Shown piece by piece: positions 52,036 through 59,676 of a DNA stretch of 64,000 nt. Source of the stretch: Geobacter sp. UBA5735 (GTDB lineage: Bacteria; Desulfobacterota; Desulfuromonadia; Geobacterales; Geobacteraceae); the NCBI GenBank assembly GCA_002419385.1, contig DIFZ01000045.1, forward strand, positions 11,868 through 75,867, read 5' to 3'. The position numbers and the translations under genes were made by a program. The notes below the pieces were generated by a model that saw only the letters and a list, made by a program, of their open reading frames with translations, made no database searches and was not told where the DNA came from. Each line of letters opens with the position of its first letter. Positions within the stretch are counted from its first letter, which is position 1.

Positions 52036-52641
52036 ATGAAAAAGATATTTTTGACAATTATGCTGGTTTTGGGAATCGCCTCCCTTTCAATCGCGGCTCC
52101 GATACTGAATACTGCGAGTGACGGGACAGAGGATCGATTTGATGGGTCAGTTTATGCCATGTATCAGAATTCCGGAGCACTGTTGTTTACGCAAATGGGC
52201 AACACGAGTGAAAGCGCCGGTTCGGTTGCAGACCTGCAAACATTGTTGAATGCTCAGGTAGGTTTCGGGGATGTTGTCCTGTCGGTTGCAAATGTCAACT
52301 ACACGGCAGTTGGCGACGGCAGCTCCGGCACGTGGGCGTCTGACCCTGTTTCGAACACCATTGAATTCTACACGGTAAAGGCGGGCGACTATTTCGCCAT
52401 GTACTACCTTGCTGCCCCGGACAGCACCGGGTCCTGGAGCACCTTTGACATCTGGAGTATCGGCGGACCCGGAACGGGCGGTCATCCCGCCAAAGGAGGC
52501 GGAGGCCTTGAAATTTCCCATTTCATTGGCTACAACCCTTCTTCGACACCGGTGCCTGAACCCGGTACGGTCATCCTCTTGGGAGCAGGTCTTGTCGGCC
52601 TTGGCTTGTATGGCCGGAGGAGAATGAGAGCACAGGGTTGA
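52036..52641 (+). CDS. PEP-CTERM sorting-signal surface protein
   Basis: 201 residues. Signal peptide MKKIFLTIMLVLGIASLSIA. The C terminus is VPEPGTVILLGAGLVGLGLY followed by GRRRMRAQG. This is the PEP motif, a hydrophobic helix and a basic tail, the substrate signal for exosortase (EpsH/XrtA-type) sorting. The middle (about 150 residues) is acidic, Ser/Thr/Gly-rich and lacks recognised domains. AAAGGAGG lies just before ATG 52036. It is a single-gene unit behind a sigma-54 promoter and ahead of a strong terminator. Such proteins are usually linked to exopolysaccharide, as at the right end of the window. Confidence 0.9.
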   Translation: MKKIFLTIMLVLGIASLSIAAPILNTASDGTEDRFDGSVYAMYQNSGALLFTQMGNTSESAGSVADLQTLLNAQVGFGDVVLSVANVNYTAVGDGSSGTWASDPVSNTIEFYTVKAGDYFAMYYLAAPDSTGSWSTFDIWSIGGPGTGGHPAKGGGGLEISHFIGYNPSSTPVPEPGTVILLGAGLVGLGLYGRRRMRAQG

Positions 52642-52657
52642 TAAGATATTCAGCCCA

Positions 52658-52705
52658 CAACAAACAAGAAAGGCGGTGCCCCGGCACCGCCTTTCTTGTT
52701 TGTTG
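52658..52705. terminator. 23-bp perfect inverted repeat, bidirectional terminator
   Basis: Both arms (52658-52680 and 52683-52705) are perfect complements with a CC between them. They have a GGCGGTGCC/GGCACCGCC core and AAGAAA/TTTCTT flanks that supply the U-run in either direction. Confidence 0.88.
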
Positions 52706-52969
52706 TTATCGGGAAGGCGCGGGAAAATTCTGCACAAAAATGCTGTAAGAAGAATACAGGGGAAAAGCTTAATGCTGATGCAATGGAAATGTTTAATGTT
52801 TTCGAAAAAAATGGTACACTCAAGCCACTTTCGTCGACAGAAGCCGACACGGCGTAATCCGGTGGTATCGAGCCAAGGATTCGCAAGAGCAGACGGTTTT
52901 TCCAGCGACATGAATTTCCTTATTCCGCTGTTTGTTTCAGGAGCGTGGATGAGGAGTGTTTTAAACTTT

Positions 52970-52985
52970 TGGTATGAAGTATGCT
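52970..52985 (+). promoter_or_regulatory. Sigma-54 promoter of the DUF1566 gene
   Basis: TTGGTATGAAGTATGCTTG has GG at 52971-52972 and GC at 52983-52984 with exact spacing. The start would be near 52995, about 32 bases before ATG 53027. It deviates at -26 to -22 (TGGTATG), so it is weaker than the one at 51969. The 52706-52968 stretch upstream shows no gene. Confidence 0.6.
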
Positions 52986-53026
52986 TGTACGGTTTTGATC
53001 GGTCTTTAGACAAAGGGGGATTCCTG

Positions 53027-54502
53027 ATGACCAAAACAACGGCTCTCTTCAGCATGCTGCTTTTCTGTGCTTTTCCTTCTGCCGCATCAGCAGCGTACAT
53101 ACCCGACACCGGCCAGACTGCATGCTACCAGGCTGTCAGCCCGTTTGGTGATATTTCATGCGCGGGAACGGGACAGGACGGGTTTTACGGCTATAATGCC
53201 ATGACCTTCAATGACAATGGCACTGGTACGGTAACCGACAACAATACCGGGGTAATGTGGCAGAAGGAGGATGACAACCAGGTCTACAGTTTTTCCCAGG
53301 CTCAAAATGCCTGCGGTACCCTTGAACTTGGGGGCTATGATGACTGGAGGGTGCCGACGAAAAAAGAGCTGATGAGCCTTGTGGATTATTCTGTCGCGTA
53401 TGCTGAATCGAATCCGCTTCCACAAATAAATCTGACTTTCTTTCCGAATACAAACGCTGCCAATTACTGGGCTTCCACAGACAGCGTCTCGGCACAAGGT
53501 GTCGATTTTGGCACGGGTCTTTACTCTCGCTCGCTCGATCCCTCTGCAGCAAATGTCTACTTAAGGTGCGCGCGAGGCTCATCGTCTGCGAACCAGTCGC
53601 TTGTCGATAATTCTGACGGAACGGTTACCGACAGTACAACCGGTTTGATGTGGCACAAGGTTGCAACTGAACAAATGACTTGGGCGGATTCACTTTCCTA
53701 TTGCGAGGGGAGTGCCGTGGGCGGGTACGAAGACTGGCGCCTCCCTAACATAAAGGAACTCGAAGCATGGTTTGATGATACGAGAAGCAGCCCAGCCATA
53801 AACGCTGCCTATTTTCAGGCTGCCTTGACTGATGCTTACTGGACCTCCACTTCGCGTGCAGGCCGTCCTGATGAAGTTTGGGGTATAGACGTATCATCCG
53901 GCGCGGTGTCATCCTACTTTAAAGGCATGACGGGAAATTTGCCGCATAATGTCCAATGCGTTCGTGGCGGCGCTGTCGGTTTTCTGAGCATCAGTTTCCC
54001 TGGTACCGGGACAGGTGCCGTTACCGGCGACGGTGTCCGCTACGGCCTCCCTGTCAGCTTCTCGGCCAATACTGCCTTGACCGAAAAATTCGATATCGGG
54101 ACGGCGGTGAATCTACAGGCATCGCCGGCTGAGTTTTCGCTCTTCTCTGGTTGGTCGGGTTCCTGCAGCGGCACAGGAGACTGCGCTGTTCTCATGGATT
54201 CAGACAAGAGCGTTGCAGCTACCTTTACACAAAATATTACGAATTCAATTGTCATTAACGGTACAACTACCTATTTTTCGAGCCTCCAAGCTGCCTACAA
54301 CGGATCTCCCTCAGGGAGTCTGCTCAAAGTGTGGGGAACTGAGTACAGTGAAAATCTCAGCGCCAATATCAGCAACAAGTCCATAACTATCGAGGGCGGG
54401 TACAATAGCAACTACTCTGCCATTAGCGGCTACACGACCCTCCATGGGATTCTTGTCATCAGTCAAGGTTCGCTTACGGTCAGAAACTTGATAATACGGT
54501 AA
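53027..54502 (+). CDS. Secreted DUF1566-repeat surface protein
   Basis: 491 residues from ATG 53027 (GGGGGA upstream); the long in-frame extension upstream crosses the terminator and is rejected. Signal peptide MTKTTALFSMLLFCAFPSAASA. Two DUF1566 (Lcl C-type) domains follow, at about 40-185 and 195-325, each with T-V-T-D-x-x-T-G-x-M-W and YxDWRxPxxKEL signatures. A divergent InlB-type repeat (GTGAVTGDGVRYG, FSGWSGSCSGTGDC) and a beta-helix-like tail (NISNKSITIEGGYNSNY, ending GSLTVRNLIIR) complete it. It is extracellular or cell-surface; a binding role is likely but not known. No PEP-CTERM tail is present. Confidence 0.85.
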   Translation: MTKTTALFSMLLFCAFPSAASAAYIPDTGQTACYQAVSPFGDISCAGTGQDGFYGYNAMTFNDNGTGTVTDNNTGVMWQKEDDNQVYSFSQAQNACGTLELGGYDDWRVPTKKELMSLVDYSVAYAESNPLPQINLTFFPNTNAANYWASTDSVSAQGVDFGTGLYSRSLDPSAANVYLRCARGSSSANQSLVDNSDGTVTDSTTGLMWHKVATEQMTWADSLSYCEGSAVGGYEDWRLPNIKELEAWFDDTRSSPAINAAYFQAALTDAYWTSTSRAGRPDEVWGIDVSSGAVSSYFKGMTGNLPHNVQCVRGGAVGFLSISFPGTGTGAVTGDGVRYGLPVSFSANTALTEKFDIGTAVNLQASPAEFSLFSGWSGSCSGTGDCAVLMDSDKSVAATFTQNITNSIVINGTTTYFSSLQAAYNGSPSGSLLKVWGTEYSENLSANISNKSITIEGGYNSNYSAISGYTTLHGILVISQGSLTVRNLIIR

Positions 54503-54550
54503 GAGAGCTAAAACGCAATTTGTGGCTGTGATGGAAATGGCGGGGAAAAA

Positions 54551-54578
54551 GAGCGCACGCACGTTGCGCTCTTTTTTT
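54551..54578 (+). terminator. Intrinsic terminator after the DUF1566 gene
   Basis: GAGCGCA-CGCACGT-TGCGCTC is a 7-bp stem with five A before and seven T after. It follows the gene stop by about 48 bases. Confidence 0.92.
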
Positions 54579-54659
54579 GCCTTCTCATTCGATCTGGTGC
54601 TTGAAATGCTAAAGCTGAACAGTGGATATGCCGATTAGCAACCGTGCAGGATCTATTTG

Positions 54660-54713
54660 GTGTCCGTCCGGAAAGTCCAGATGGACACAACTGCAGTTTC
54701 CGGATGGAAACTG
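54660..54713 (+). promoter_or_regulatory. Pair of palindromes upstream of a small secreted-protein gene
   Basis: GTGTCCGTC and GATGGACAC (54660-54688, one mismatch in nine) are followed by the perfect hairpin CAGTTTCC-GGAT-GGAAACTG (54694-54713). They lie about 105-155 bases before ATG 54817. The GTTTCC/GGAAAC element resembles those at 58712-58849. It could be an operator pair or a structured RNA leader. No sigma-54 or convincing sigma-70 promoter was found between it and the gene. Confidence 0.45.
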
Positions 54714-54816
54714 ATTGACTGTTACAAGCACTTGCCCGGGAAAGCCGCCTGGTATGGGGTTTTCGGATGTTCATTGGCATGCGGAATAAAAGACTGAATG
54801 CATGAGGAGGAACAGG

Positions 54817-55260
54817 ATGAAACGATTTGTTTTTGCAGTATGTATGGTCGGTATGTTGTGCGCCACTGCTTTTGCGGGAGGTGGCCTCGACGTGTTTCTC
54901 GGCGACCTGAACGCCCAGGCCCGTGTGGATCTTCCCGGCTTTTCAGCCAGGATCGGGGCCCAGTTCGGGGTTCCCGTGCCGCAGGTGCAGGTGGTGCTCG
55001 GCGCGGTTGCCGCGCCGGCCGATGCCTTCCTGGTTTTCCAGCTCGGCCACTGGTCTCACCGCCCGCCTGAAGAGGTTCTGGGTGTGTACAAGGCCAACCG
55101 GGGAAAGGGCTGGGGGGTGATTGCCAAGAGCGTCGGCATCAAACCCGGTTCCAGCGAATTCCATGCCCTCAAGCGCGGGAATCTGGCTCTGCAGGGCGCG
55201 CCGTACGGCGGACCGGGACAGGGCCATGGCAAAGGCAAGGGGAAAGGGCATAACAAATAG
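54817..55260 (+). CDS. Small secreted protein with Gly/His/Lys-rich tail
   Basis: 147 residues from ATG 54817 (GAGGAGGAACAGG upstream; an in-frame ATG 15 bases earlier lies in that site). Signal peptide MKRFVFAVCMVGMLCATAFA. The mature part has PGFSARIGAQFGVPVPQVQV, LVFQLGHWSHRPPEEVLGVY and NRGKGWGVIAKSVGIKPGS. It ends GPGQGHGKGKGKGHNK, which may bind metal or nucleic acid. I do not know the family name, though similar secreted proteins occur in deltaproteobacteria. It is convergent with the next gene. Confidence 0.75.
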   Translation: MKRFVFAVCMVGMLCATAFAGGGLDVFLGDLNAQARVDLPGFSARIGAQFGVPVPQVQVVLGAVAAPADAFLVFQLGHWSHRPPEEVLGVYKANRGKGWGVIAKSVGIKPGSSEFHALKRGNLALQGAPYGGPGQGHGKGKGKGHNK

Positions 55261-55296
55261 ATTCCCTGGCAGGAAATGCCGGGGGGCAGGGATGCT

Positions 55297-55749
55297 TCAA
55301 ACACCCTGTTCCTCGGCATATTCTTCAGTGATGATTTCCAGCGCCTCGGTTTGAACCAGGTCCAGGAGCAGCGCAACCATGGCTGGATCGAGCAGGCTCG
55401 GGTTTCCCACGATGTGGTTCAGCTGATAGAAGGTCTTTTCGTCCTTAATGAGCAATCTGCCGTAGAATGGCTTTTCGCGAGTATACATATCATAGGCTAT
55501 GTTGGCGACATTGGCGAGGATCTCCATGTCGTCAGGACAGTCGATCAGCAGATCGGCCATGAAAAAGAGGCTGTTGTTCCTGAAATTGACACTGACGGTC
55601 AGTTCCCGGGGCTCATCGTCTATGTCTACCAGAATTCCGTAGTTGATGAAGTTTTCGCTGATCTGCCTGCAGGGCACGTATCTTCTGGCCAGTTCTTCCC
55701 TTAGCAGCGTGATGGGGCTTTTACCGACATCTTCCCAGCCTGGCGCCAT
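55297..55749 (-). CDS. Conserved-looking hypothetical, acidic 150-aa protein
   Basis: ATG 55749 has GAGG 8 bases upstream on the minus strand. The product is acidic, alpha/beta in pattern, with no signal or membrane helix. SENFINYGILVDIDDEPREL and VSVNFRNNSLFFMADLLIDC, followed by helices, resemble the YbjN or type III-chaperone-like fold used for protein binding. This is a weak resemblance. It shares a 400-base divergent region with the kinase gene. Confidence 0.65.
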   Translation of the reverse strand: MAPGWEDVGKSPITLLREELARRYVPCRQISENFINYGILVDIDDEPRELTVSVNFRNNSLFFMADLLIDCPDDMEILANVANIAYDMYTREKPFYGRLLIKDEKTFYQLNHIVGNPSLLDPAMVALLLDLVQTEALEIITEEYAEEQGV

Positions 55750-56032
55750 TCGTAGTACCTCGCTATTTTTCTGAAATTCACCTTCCAGTTATCTTTGCAC
55801 GTCTCATGTTCATGTCAGAATGAACACTTTACCGTACTTTGGGCGCTACGTAAAATAATAGACCTTGTTTCTCCTGATGCTATCTTTTCCTTTCGGGTGA
55901 CCCGGCATATTGTGTATGATAAACAGCAGCATTCCCCTTGAACAGTCGAGGCTGCATAAGAGGGTGCGGGAAAGTACCGGCGCAACTCTGGACCGCGTAT
56001 TTTATCAGGTTTCGAATAAGCGCCGATTAGCT

Positions 56033-56061
56033 TTGACAAACCGTTAAAATTAGTGTAGACA
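56033..56061 (+). promoter_or_regulatory. Sigma-70-type promoter of the second kinase/activator pair
   Basis: TTGACA (56033-56038) and TAGACA (56056-56061) are 17 bases apart. The start near 56068 leaves a leader of about 85 bases before ATG 56153. Nothing else is evident in 55750-56032. Confidence 0.65.
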
Positions 56062-56152
56062 CAAAAACTGCAACCACTGGCAAGTTTAATTAAATTATGC
56101 TCAATCAGCTGGTTTGGCAACGTTTTCGCTGCCGGCAGAGGGGCTCTTCAGT

Positions 56153-57172
56153 ATGGACGGGTACAGGTTTGTTGTCGACAAGAATCTGGTGATCGTTTCC
56201 TGGGACGGAAAGGGCGAGTGTTCTCGCGGTCCTGCTGCGGAGAAGTGTCTTGGGGTGCCGTATTACGAGGTCGTTCCCAGGATCGTGCTGGGCGATGCAG
56301 ATGTGGTCGAGTCGGTGCTTCGGGATGGCAATCCAAGATTGATCAAAGATTGCCGTGCTCTCTGCGTCTTCGGTTCCGCACATGGCGACATTGCGGTCAG
56401 CCCCGTGTTCGATGCTGATCGCACAATCATGGGGGCTGCGGTGAGCGTTGCGGCTTTTTCTCATTGCACTGCGGCGGATTCCCGCCGGGCCGTGCCGGAC
56501 AACCTCGAAATCGCCAGGAAATCAGTAACCCTGGCCCATGGTGTCAGGAGCCCTCTCAATGCAATAAAGGGCGCTGCCGTTTATCTGAGAGGGAAATACC
56601 GCACGGAACCGGGCCTTGTGGAATTCATGGACATTATTGAAGATGAAATCTCGAAACTTGACAGGTTCGTGACGAAATTTCTCAGTACCTCCCTGGTCGA
56701 GTCTGAATTTGCCCTGGTAGATAGTGCTGCCATGCTGAGAAAGACGATGGCGCTGGTCAGTCTGCAGGCTGCCGTGAAACATATCGTCATTCACAGCGAG
56801 TTGCAGGAGTTGCCCTTGATCAAGGCTGACGAATATCTGCTGGAACATGCGGTCCTGAATGTCATCAACAATGCAGTGGAGGCCCTGGGCGACGGCGGGA
56901 CGATCAAAGTGTCCGCGGAAATGGTCAGGCAGGAAGACCGGGAGTATGTCGCTATCGAAATAGCTGATGACGGCTACGGCATGAACAGTTCACGTCTGCG
57001 GGCCATTTCCAGCGGATCACCTGAAAGACGGGCTGCATCGGGAAGAGGATTCGGTCTGTTCATTACACGTGAGGTTGCACAGTACCATGGGGGGCATCTG
57101 GAAATCGAAAGCAGCAGGAATTCGGGGGCCAGGGTAAGGATTCTGCTGCCTGTTGCCGAACCAGGACCTTGA
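56153..57172 (+). CDS. Soluble sensor histidine kinase
   Basis: 339 residues from ATG 56153 (AGGGG about 9 bases upstream); TTG 56114 is possible but less supported. A PAS-like N-terminal domain (YRFVVDKNLVIVSWDGKGEC, about 1-105) is followed by a HisKA region with the H-box LAHGVRSPLNAIKG. The HATPase has N-box VLNVINNAVEAL, G1 IADDGYGM and G2 GRGFGLFITREV. The architecture is NtrB-like with no membrane part, so it differs from the multi-pass PrsK kinases of exosortase systems. The NtrC-type partner follows 88 bases later. Confidence 0.85.
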   Translation: MDGYRFVVDKNLVIVSWDGKGECSRGPAAEKCLGVPYYEVVPRIVLGDADVVESVLRDGNPRLIKDCRALCVFGSAHGDIAVSPVFDADRTIMGAAVSVAAFSHCTAADSRRAVPDNLEIARKSVTLAHGVRSPLNAIKGAAVYLRGKYRTEPGLVEFMDIIEDEISKLDRFVTKFLSTSLVESEFALVDSAAMLRKTMALVSLQAAVKHIVIHSELQELPLIKADEYLLEHAVLNVINNAVEALGDGGTIKVSAEMVRQEDREYVAIEIADDGYGMNSSRLRAISSGSPERRAASGRGFGLFITREVAQYHGGHLEIESSRNSGARVRILLPVAEPGP

Positions 57173-57260
57173 AGAGCATGCAGTTTCTCATCGGTTCGGA
57201 TCATGAAGACACGAACGTTCAGCATGACCACCAGCGGAGCCGGTGTGCGGGAGGATGGTA

Positions 57261-58610
57261 ATGGCTGGCGGCAAGAATGGCCGGATATTGATTGTTGACG
57301 ATGAACAGAATGCATTGAGGGTGCTTTCCGCCATTCTGAAGGAGGAAGGGTACACTGTGCGTGAAGCCATGGATTATAGCGGCGCGGTCAGTGTCGTAAC
57401 GCGTGACGACATTGATGTGGTGATCACCGATATGAAGATGCCGGACCGCGACGGGATGCAGCTTTTTGATTATATATCGGAGAACCATCCCGATATCCCG
57501 GTTATTTTCCTTACCGCCTACGGCACGGTAGACTCAGCGGTCCATGCCATAACCCAGGGGGCGTTTTATTATTTCATCAAGCCTCCTGATTACGCCAAAT
57601 TGAAGGGCATTCTTGCCCGGGCCCTTGAGCAGCGCCTCCTCAAGCGAGAGATAGAGAGTCTGAAAAGCCGGCTGGGGATTGACGAACAGGAAGGCAGGAT
57701 TATCGGCAAGGCAACCGAACTGGTCAAGATTTTCGAGACCATCAATGCGGTGAAGGATTCGATCAGCAGTGTGCTCATCTGCGGGGAAACGGGGACCGGC
57801 AAGGAATTGATAGCCCGTTCGCTTCATTATCAGAGCACGCGCAAGAGAAAGCCGTTTGTCGCGGTGAACTGCGCCGCCATGCCGAGCGGCCTGTTGGAGT
57901 CCGAGCTTTTCGGCTATGAGAAGGGAGCGTTTACCGGGGCAACAGCCCGCAGGATAGGGCGCTTTGAAGAGGCTGCGGACGGCACGGTTTTTCTTGATGA
58001 AATCGGCGAACTGGAGCTGCAGTTGCAGGCCAAGCTTCTCAGGGTGCTGCAGGAAAAGGAAATCGAGCGGCTGGGGAGCAACAGGAAAGTTCCGGTGAAT
58101 TTCCGGCTCATAAGCTCCACAAACAGGGACCTGGCTCAGGAGATCAAGCTTGGACAGTTCAGGGAGGATCTGTATTACAGGATCAATGTGGTCAATATCA
58201 AAGTCCCTCCTTTGCGTGAAAGAAAGGATGACATACCTTTGCTGACCGCCGAATTTGTCAAAGAATACTGCGCCCGCGAAAGAAAATCACTCCAGGTGTC
58301 CAGCGAGGTGATGGACATTCTGCAGGGCTACGAGTGGCCCGGGAACATCCGGCAGCTGAGGAACATCATCGAGCGGGCAGCGGTTCTTGCCAGGGGCAAG
58401 ACCATCACCGTTCGCGACCTTCCCGACGAGCTGCGAATCCACACGGTCCGCAAGGCCCGCGCAGACTCCATTGTCAGGCCCCTGCGGGAGGTAGAGCTGG
58501 AAGCGGTTCGGGCTGCGCTGCTGGAAGTCAAGGGGAACAAGTCAAGGGCGGCAGAATTGCTCGGCATCTCCAGAAAGGCTCTCTATAAGAGGCTCAAGGA
58601 AATCTGCTGA
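57261..58610 (+). CDS. NtrC-family sigma-54-dependent response regulator
   Basis: 449 residues from ATG 57261 (GGGAGG 6 bases upstream). Receiver at about 8-122 with the Asp in VVITDMKMPDRDG and the Lys in YFIKPPDY. The AAA+ domain has Walker A GETGTGKELIARSL, the sigma-54 loop GAFTGATA, Walker B VFLDEIGEL and the arginine finger region. The C-terminal Fis-type helix-turn-helix is NKSRAAELLGISRKALYKRL. It likely activates nearby sigma-54 promoters (51969, 52970, 59264), because it sits between them and no other activator is close. The target is inferred. Confidence 0.9.
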   Translation: MAGGKNGRILIVDDEQNALRVLSAILKEEGYTVREAMDYSGAVSVVTRDDIDVVITDMKMPDRDGMQLFDYISENHPDIPVIFLTAYGTVDSAVHAITQGAFYYFIKPPDYAKLKGILARALEQRLLKREIESLKSRLGIDEQEGRIIGKATELVKIFETINAVKDSISSVLICGETGTGKELIARSLHYQSTRKRKPFVAVNCAAMPSGLLESELFGYEKGAFTGATARRIGRFEEAADGTVFLDEIGELELQLQAKLLRVLQEKEIERLGSNRKVPVNFRLISSTNRDLAQEIKLGQFREDLYYRINVVNIKVPPLRERKDDIPLLTAEFVKEYCARERKSLQVSSEVMDILQGYEWPGNIRQLRNIIERAAVLARGKTITVRDLPDELRIHTVRKARADSIVRPLREVELEAVRAALLEVKGNKSRAAELLGISRKALYKRLKEIC

Positions 58611-58711
58611 CGCCCCGCAACCCCGGTTGTCGGCGGTCTGCGGCGATTTCCCCAGCATTTATCACGTGCAGGTTGTCTGGACAGGGTGATTTTTCTCCGG
58701 TCATATCTCAA

Positions 58712-58849
58712 AGTGTTTCCAAAGGACACACTACTTATTGTGTAACCCCTTTGAGTTACACCCAATACCCCTTGTTGTATCCAATGGATGCACTTACTTG
58801 TCCGTTGATGAGAGCTTTCTGTGGAAGAAATTGTTTCTTTTGGAAACAA
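58712..58849 (+). promoter_or_regulatory. Cluster of four palindromes between the activator gene and the exopolysaccharide operon
   Basis: AGTGTTTCC-AAA-GGACACACT (58712-58732, one mismatch), GTGTAAC-CCCTTTGA-GTTACAC (58740-58761, perfect), TGTATCC-AAT-GGATGCA (58776-58792, one mismatch) and TTGTTTC-TTTTG-GAAACAA (58831-58849, perfect). Three share a TGTTTCC/GGAAACA-like core, also seen at 54694-54713. They lie 400-550 bases upstream of the sigma-54 promoter at 59264 and may be activator sites. The remainder of 58611-59041 shows no gene. Confidence 0.5.
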
Positions 58850-59041
58850 AATGTTGCGGCTCTGCATCGTTTGCGTATTTTGTCCGCGAATATGACAAAA
58901 AATGACTGCGACGTCTTTTGCCAATGCATCACACTTGAATAAAGAGCGCCCTGCAGTAAACTCGGGTAAAAGGATTACCTCTGATGGTTGCTGATCTGTC
59001 CCCCCAAAAAATAGTTCTTTTTTGAGGTTGCTACCAGGCAT

Positions 59042-59179
59042 TCGCCCCCCCCTCATCCGGGCTGCGCCCGCCCTCTCCCTTGATGGAGGGGGCTTCATAG
59101 CAACACCTTTTCAAGAGAAGGAGAAGATGGCCCACGTTTGCGTGCCGGAGCGCAGGTTTCCCGGCTGAGGGGGGGGCGA
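59042..59179. repeat. MITE-like element with 20-bp inverted ends
   Basis: The left end (59042-59061, TCG followed by eight C, then TCATCCGGG) and the right end (59160-59179) are complementary at 19 of 20 positions. Inside is a CCCTCTCC-type hairpin like that at 17887. GTTGCTA/TAGCAAC inverted flanks (59027-59033, 59098-59104) overlap the left part. No open frame of note is inside. It is related to the element at 17861-17909. Confidence 0.7.
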
Positions 59180-59263
59180 GAGCCGTCTTATGAAAAGTAA
59201 TAATTGGATGATTGTAACGCGGCCGGATATTGTTGGACGATTTACATTAACCATGTTTCCGCA

Positions 59264-59279
59264 TGGCATTAAAGTTGCT
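59264..59279 (+). promoter_or_regulatory. Sigma-54 promoter of the exopolysaccharide operon
   Basis: ATGGCATTAAAGTTGCTTT has GG at 59265-59266 and GC at 59277-59278, the exact spacing and a near-perfect consensus. The predicted start near 59290 almost touches ATG 59293, so the first gene may be translated from a nearly leaderless message or from a start further in. Confidence 0.78.
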
Positions 59280-59292
59280 TTAAAAAATAGAT

Positions 59293-59676
59293 ATGCTGCC
59301 GCGCGAGGAAAAAATAGTCATCATCGACGAAGCCGGTTTTTCACAGGTCTGTTCCTCTATTCTCGAAATGGAGGGTTTCCGGGCCGTGACTCTCGGCAAT
59401 GGCGACCCTGGGGTTTCAACGGAAAGAATGCATGATGCCGCTCTGGTCATTGCCAGTTATCCCTACGGAAAGTCGATAGTCAGCAAACTCAGAGGACTGA
59501 CCCAGCCGGTCATACTGCTGTGCGACCATATGGGGCGGGATATCATCGATGTTCTTGAAGGCTTGAGCCATTCCTACTGCATGGTCAAGCCTATCGATTA
59601 TTCAAGGTTTACTTCGCTCGTCAGGTTTTTGATGAATGAAAAGATTTATTGCAATGGAGGATACCGACTTGTTTAG
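59293..59676 (+). CDS. Pseudo-receiver protein, first gene of the exopolysaccharide operon
   Basis: 127 residues with a CheY-like pattern: KIVIIDEAGFSQVCSSIL, the strand ALVIASYP, VILLCDHM and the switch lysine in CMVKPIDYSRF. The phospho-accepting Asp is absent (Ala-Ser at its place), so it cannot be phosphorylated in the normal way. No other domain is present. ATG 59293 has no obvious Shine-Dalgarno because the sigma-54 promoter is so close. It overlaps the start of the TPR lipoprotein gene by 8 bases, so it is coupled to it. It may adjust polysaccharide output by protein contact; this is speculative. Confidence 0.7.
   Translation: MLPREEKIVIIDEAGFSQVCSSILEMEGFRAVTLGNGDPGVSTERMHDAALVIASYPYGKSIVSKLRGLTQPVILLCDHMGRDIIDVLEGLSHSYCMVKPIDYSRFTSLVRFLMNEKIYCNGGYRLV

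Noticed and set aside
52676..53026. In-frame N-terminal extension of the DUF1566 gene
   Set aside because: It would start inside the 23-bp terminator palindrome and cross the sigma-54 promoter; ATG 53027 has a signal peptide and a ribosome-binding site.
57261..58610. Assignment of the activator as PrsR, the standard exosortase-locus regulator
   Set aside because: The receiver sequence does not look like the PrsR type, and its kinase partner is soluble and NtrB-like rather than the multi-pass PrsK, so only NtrC-family is stated.
59126..59167. Short frame with a good ribosome-binding site inside the MITE-like element
   Set aside because: Only 13 codons, located in repeat sequence, with nothing to support translation.
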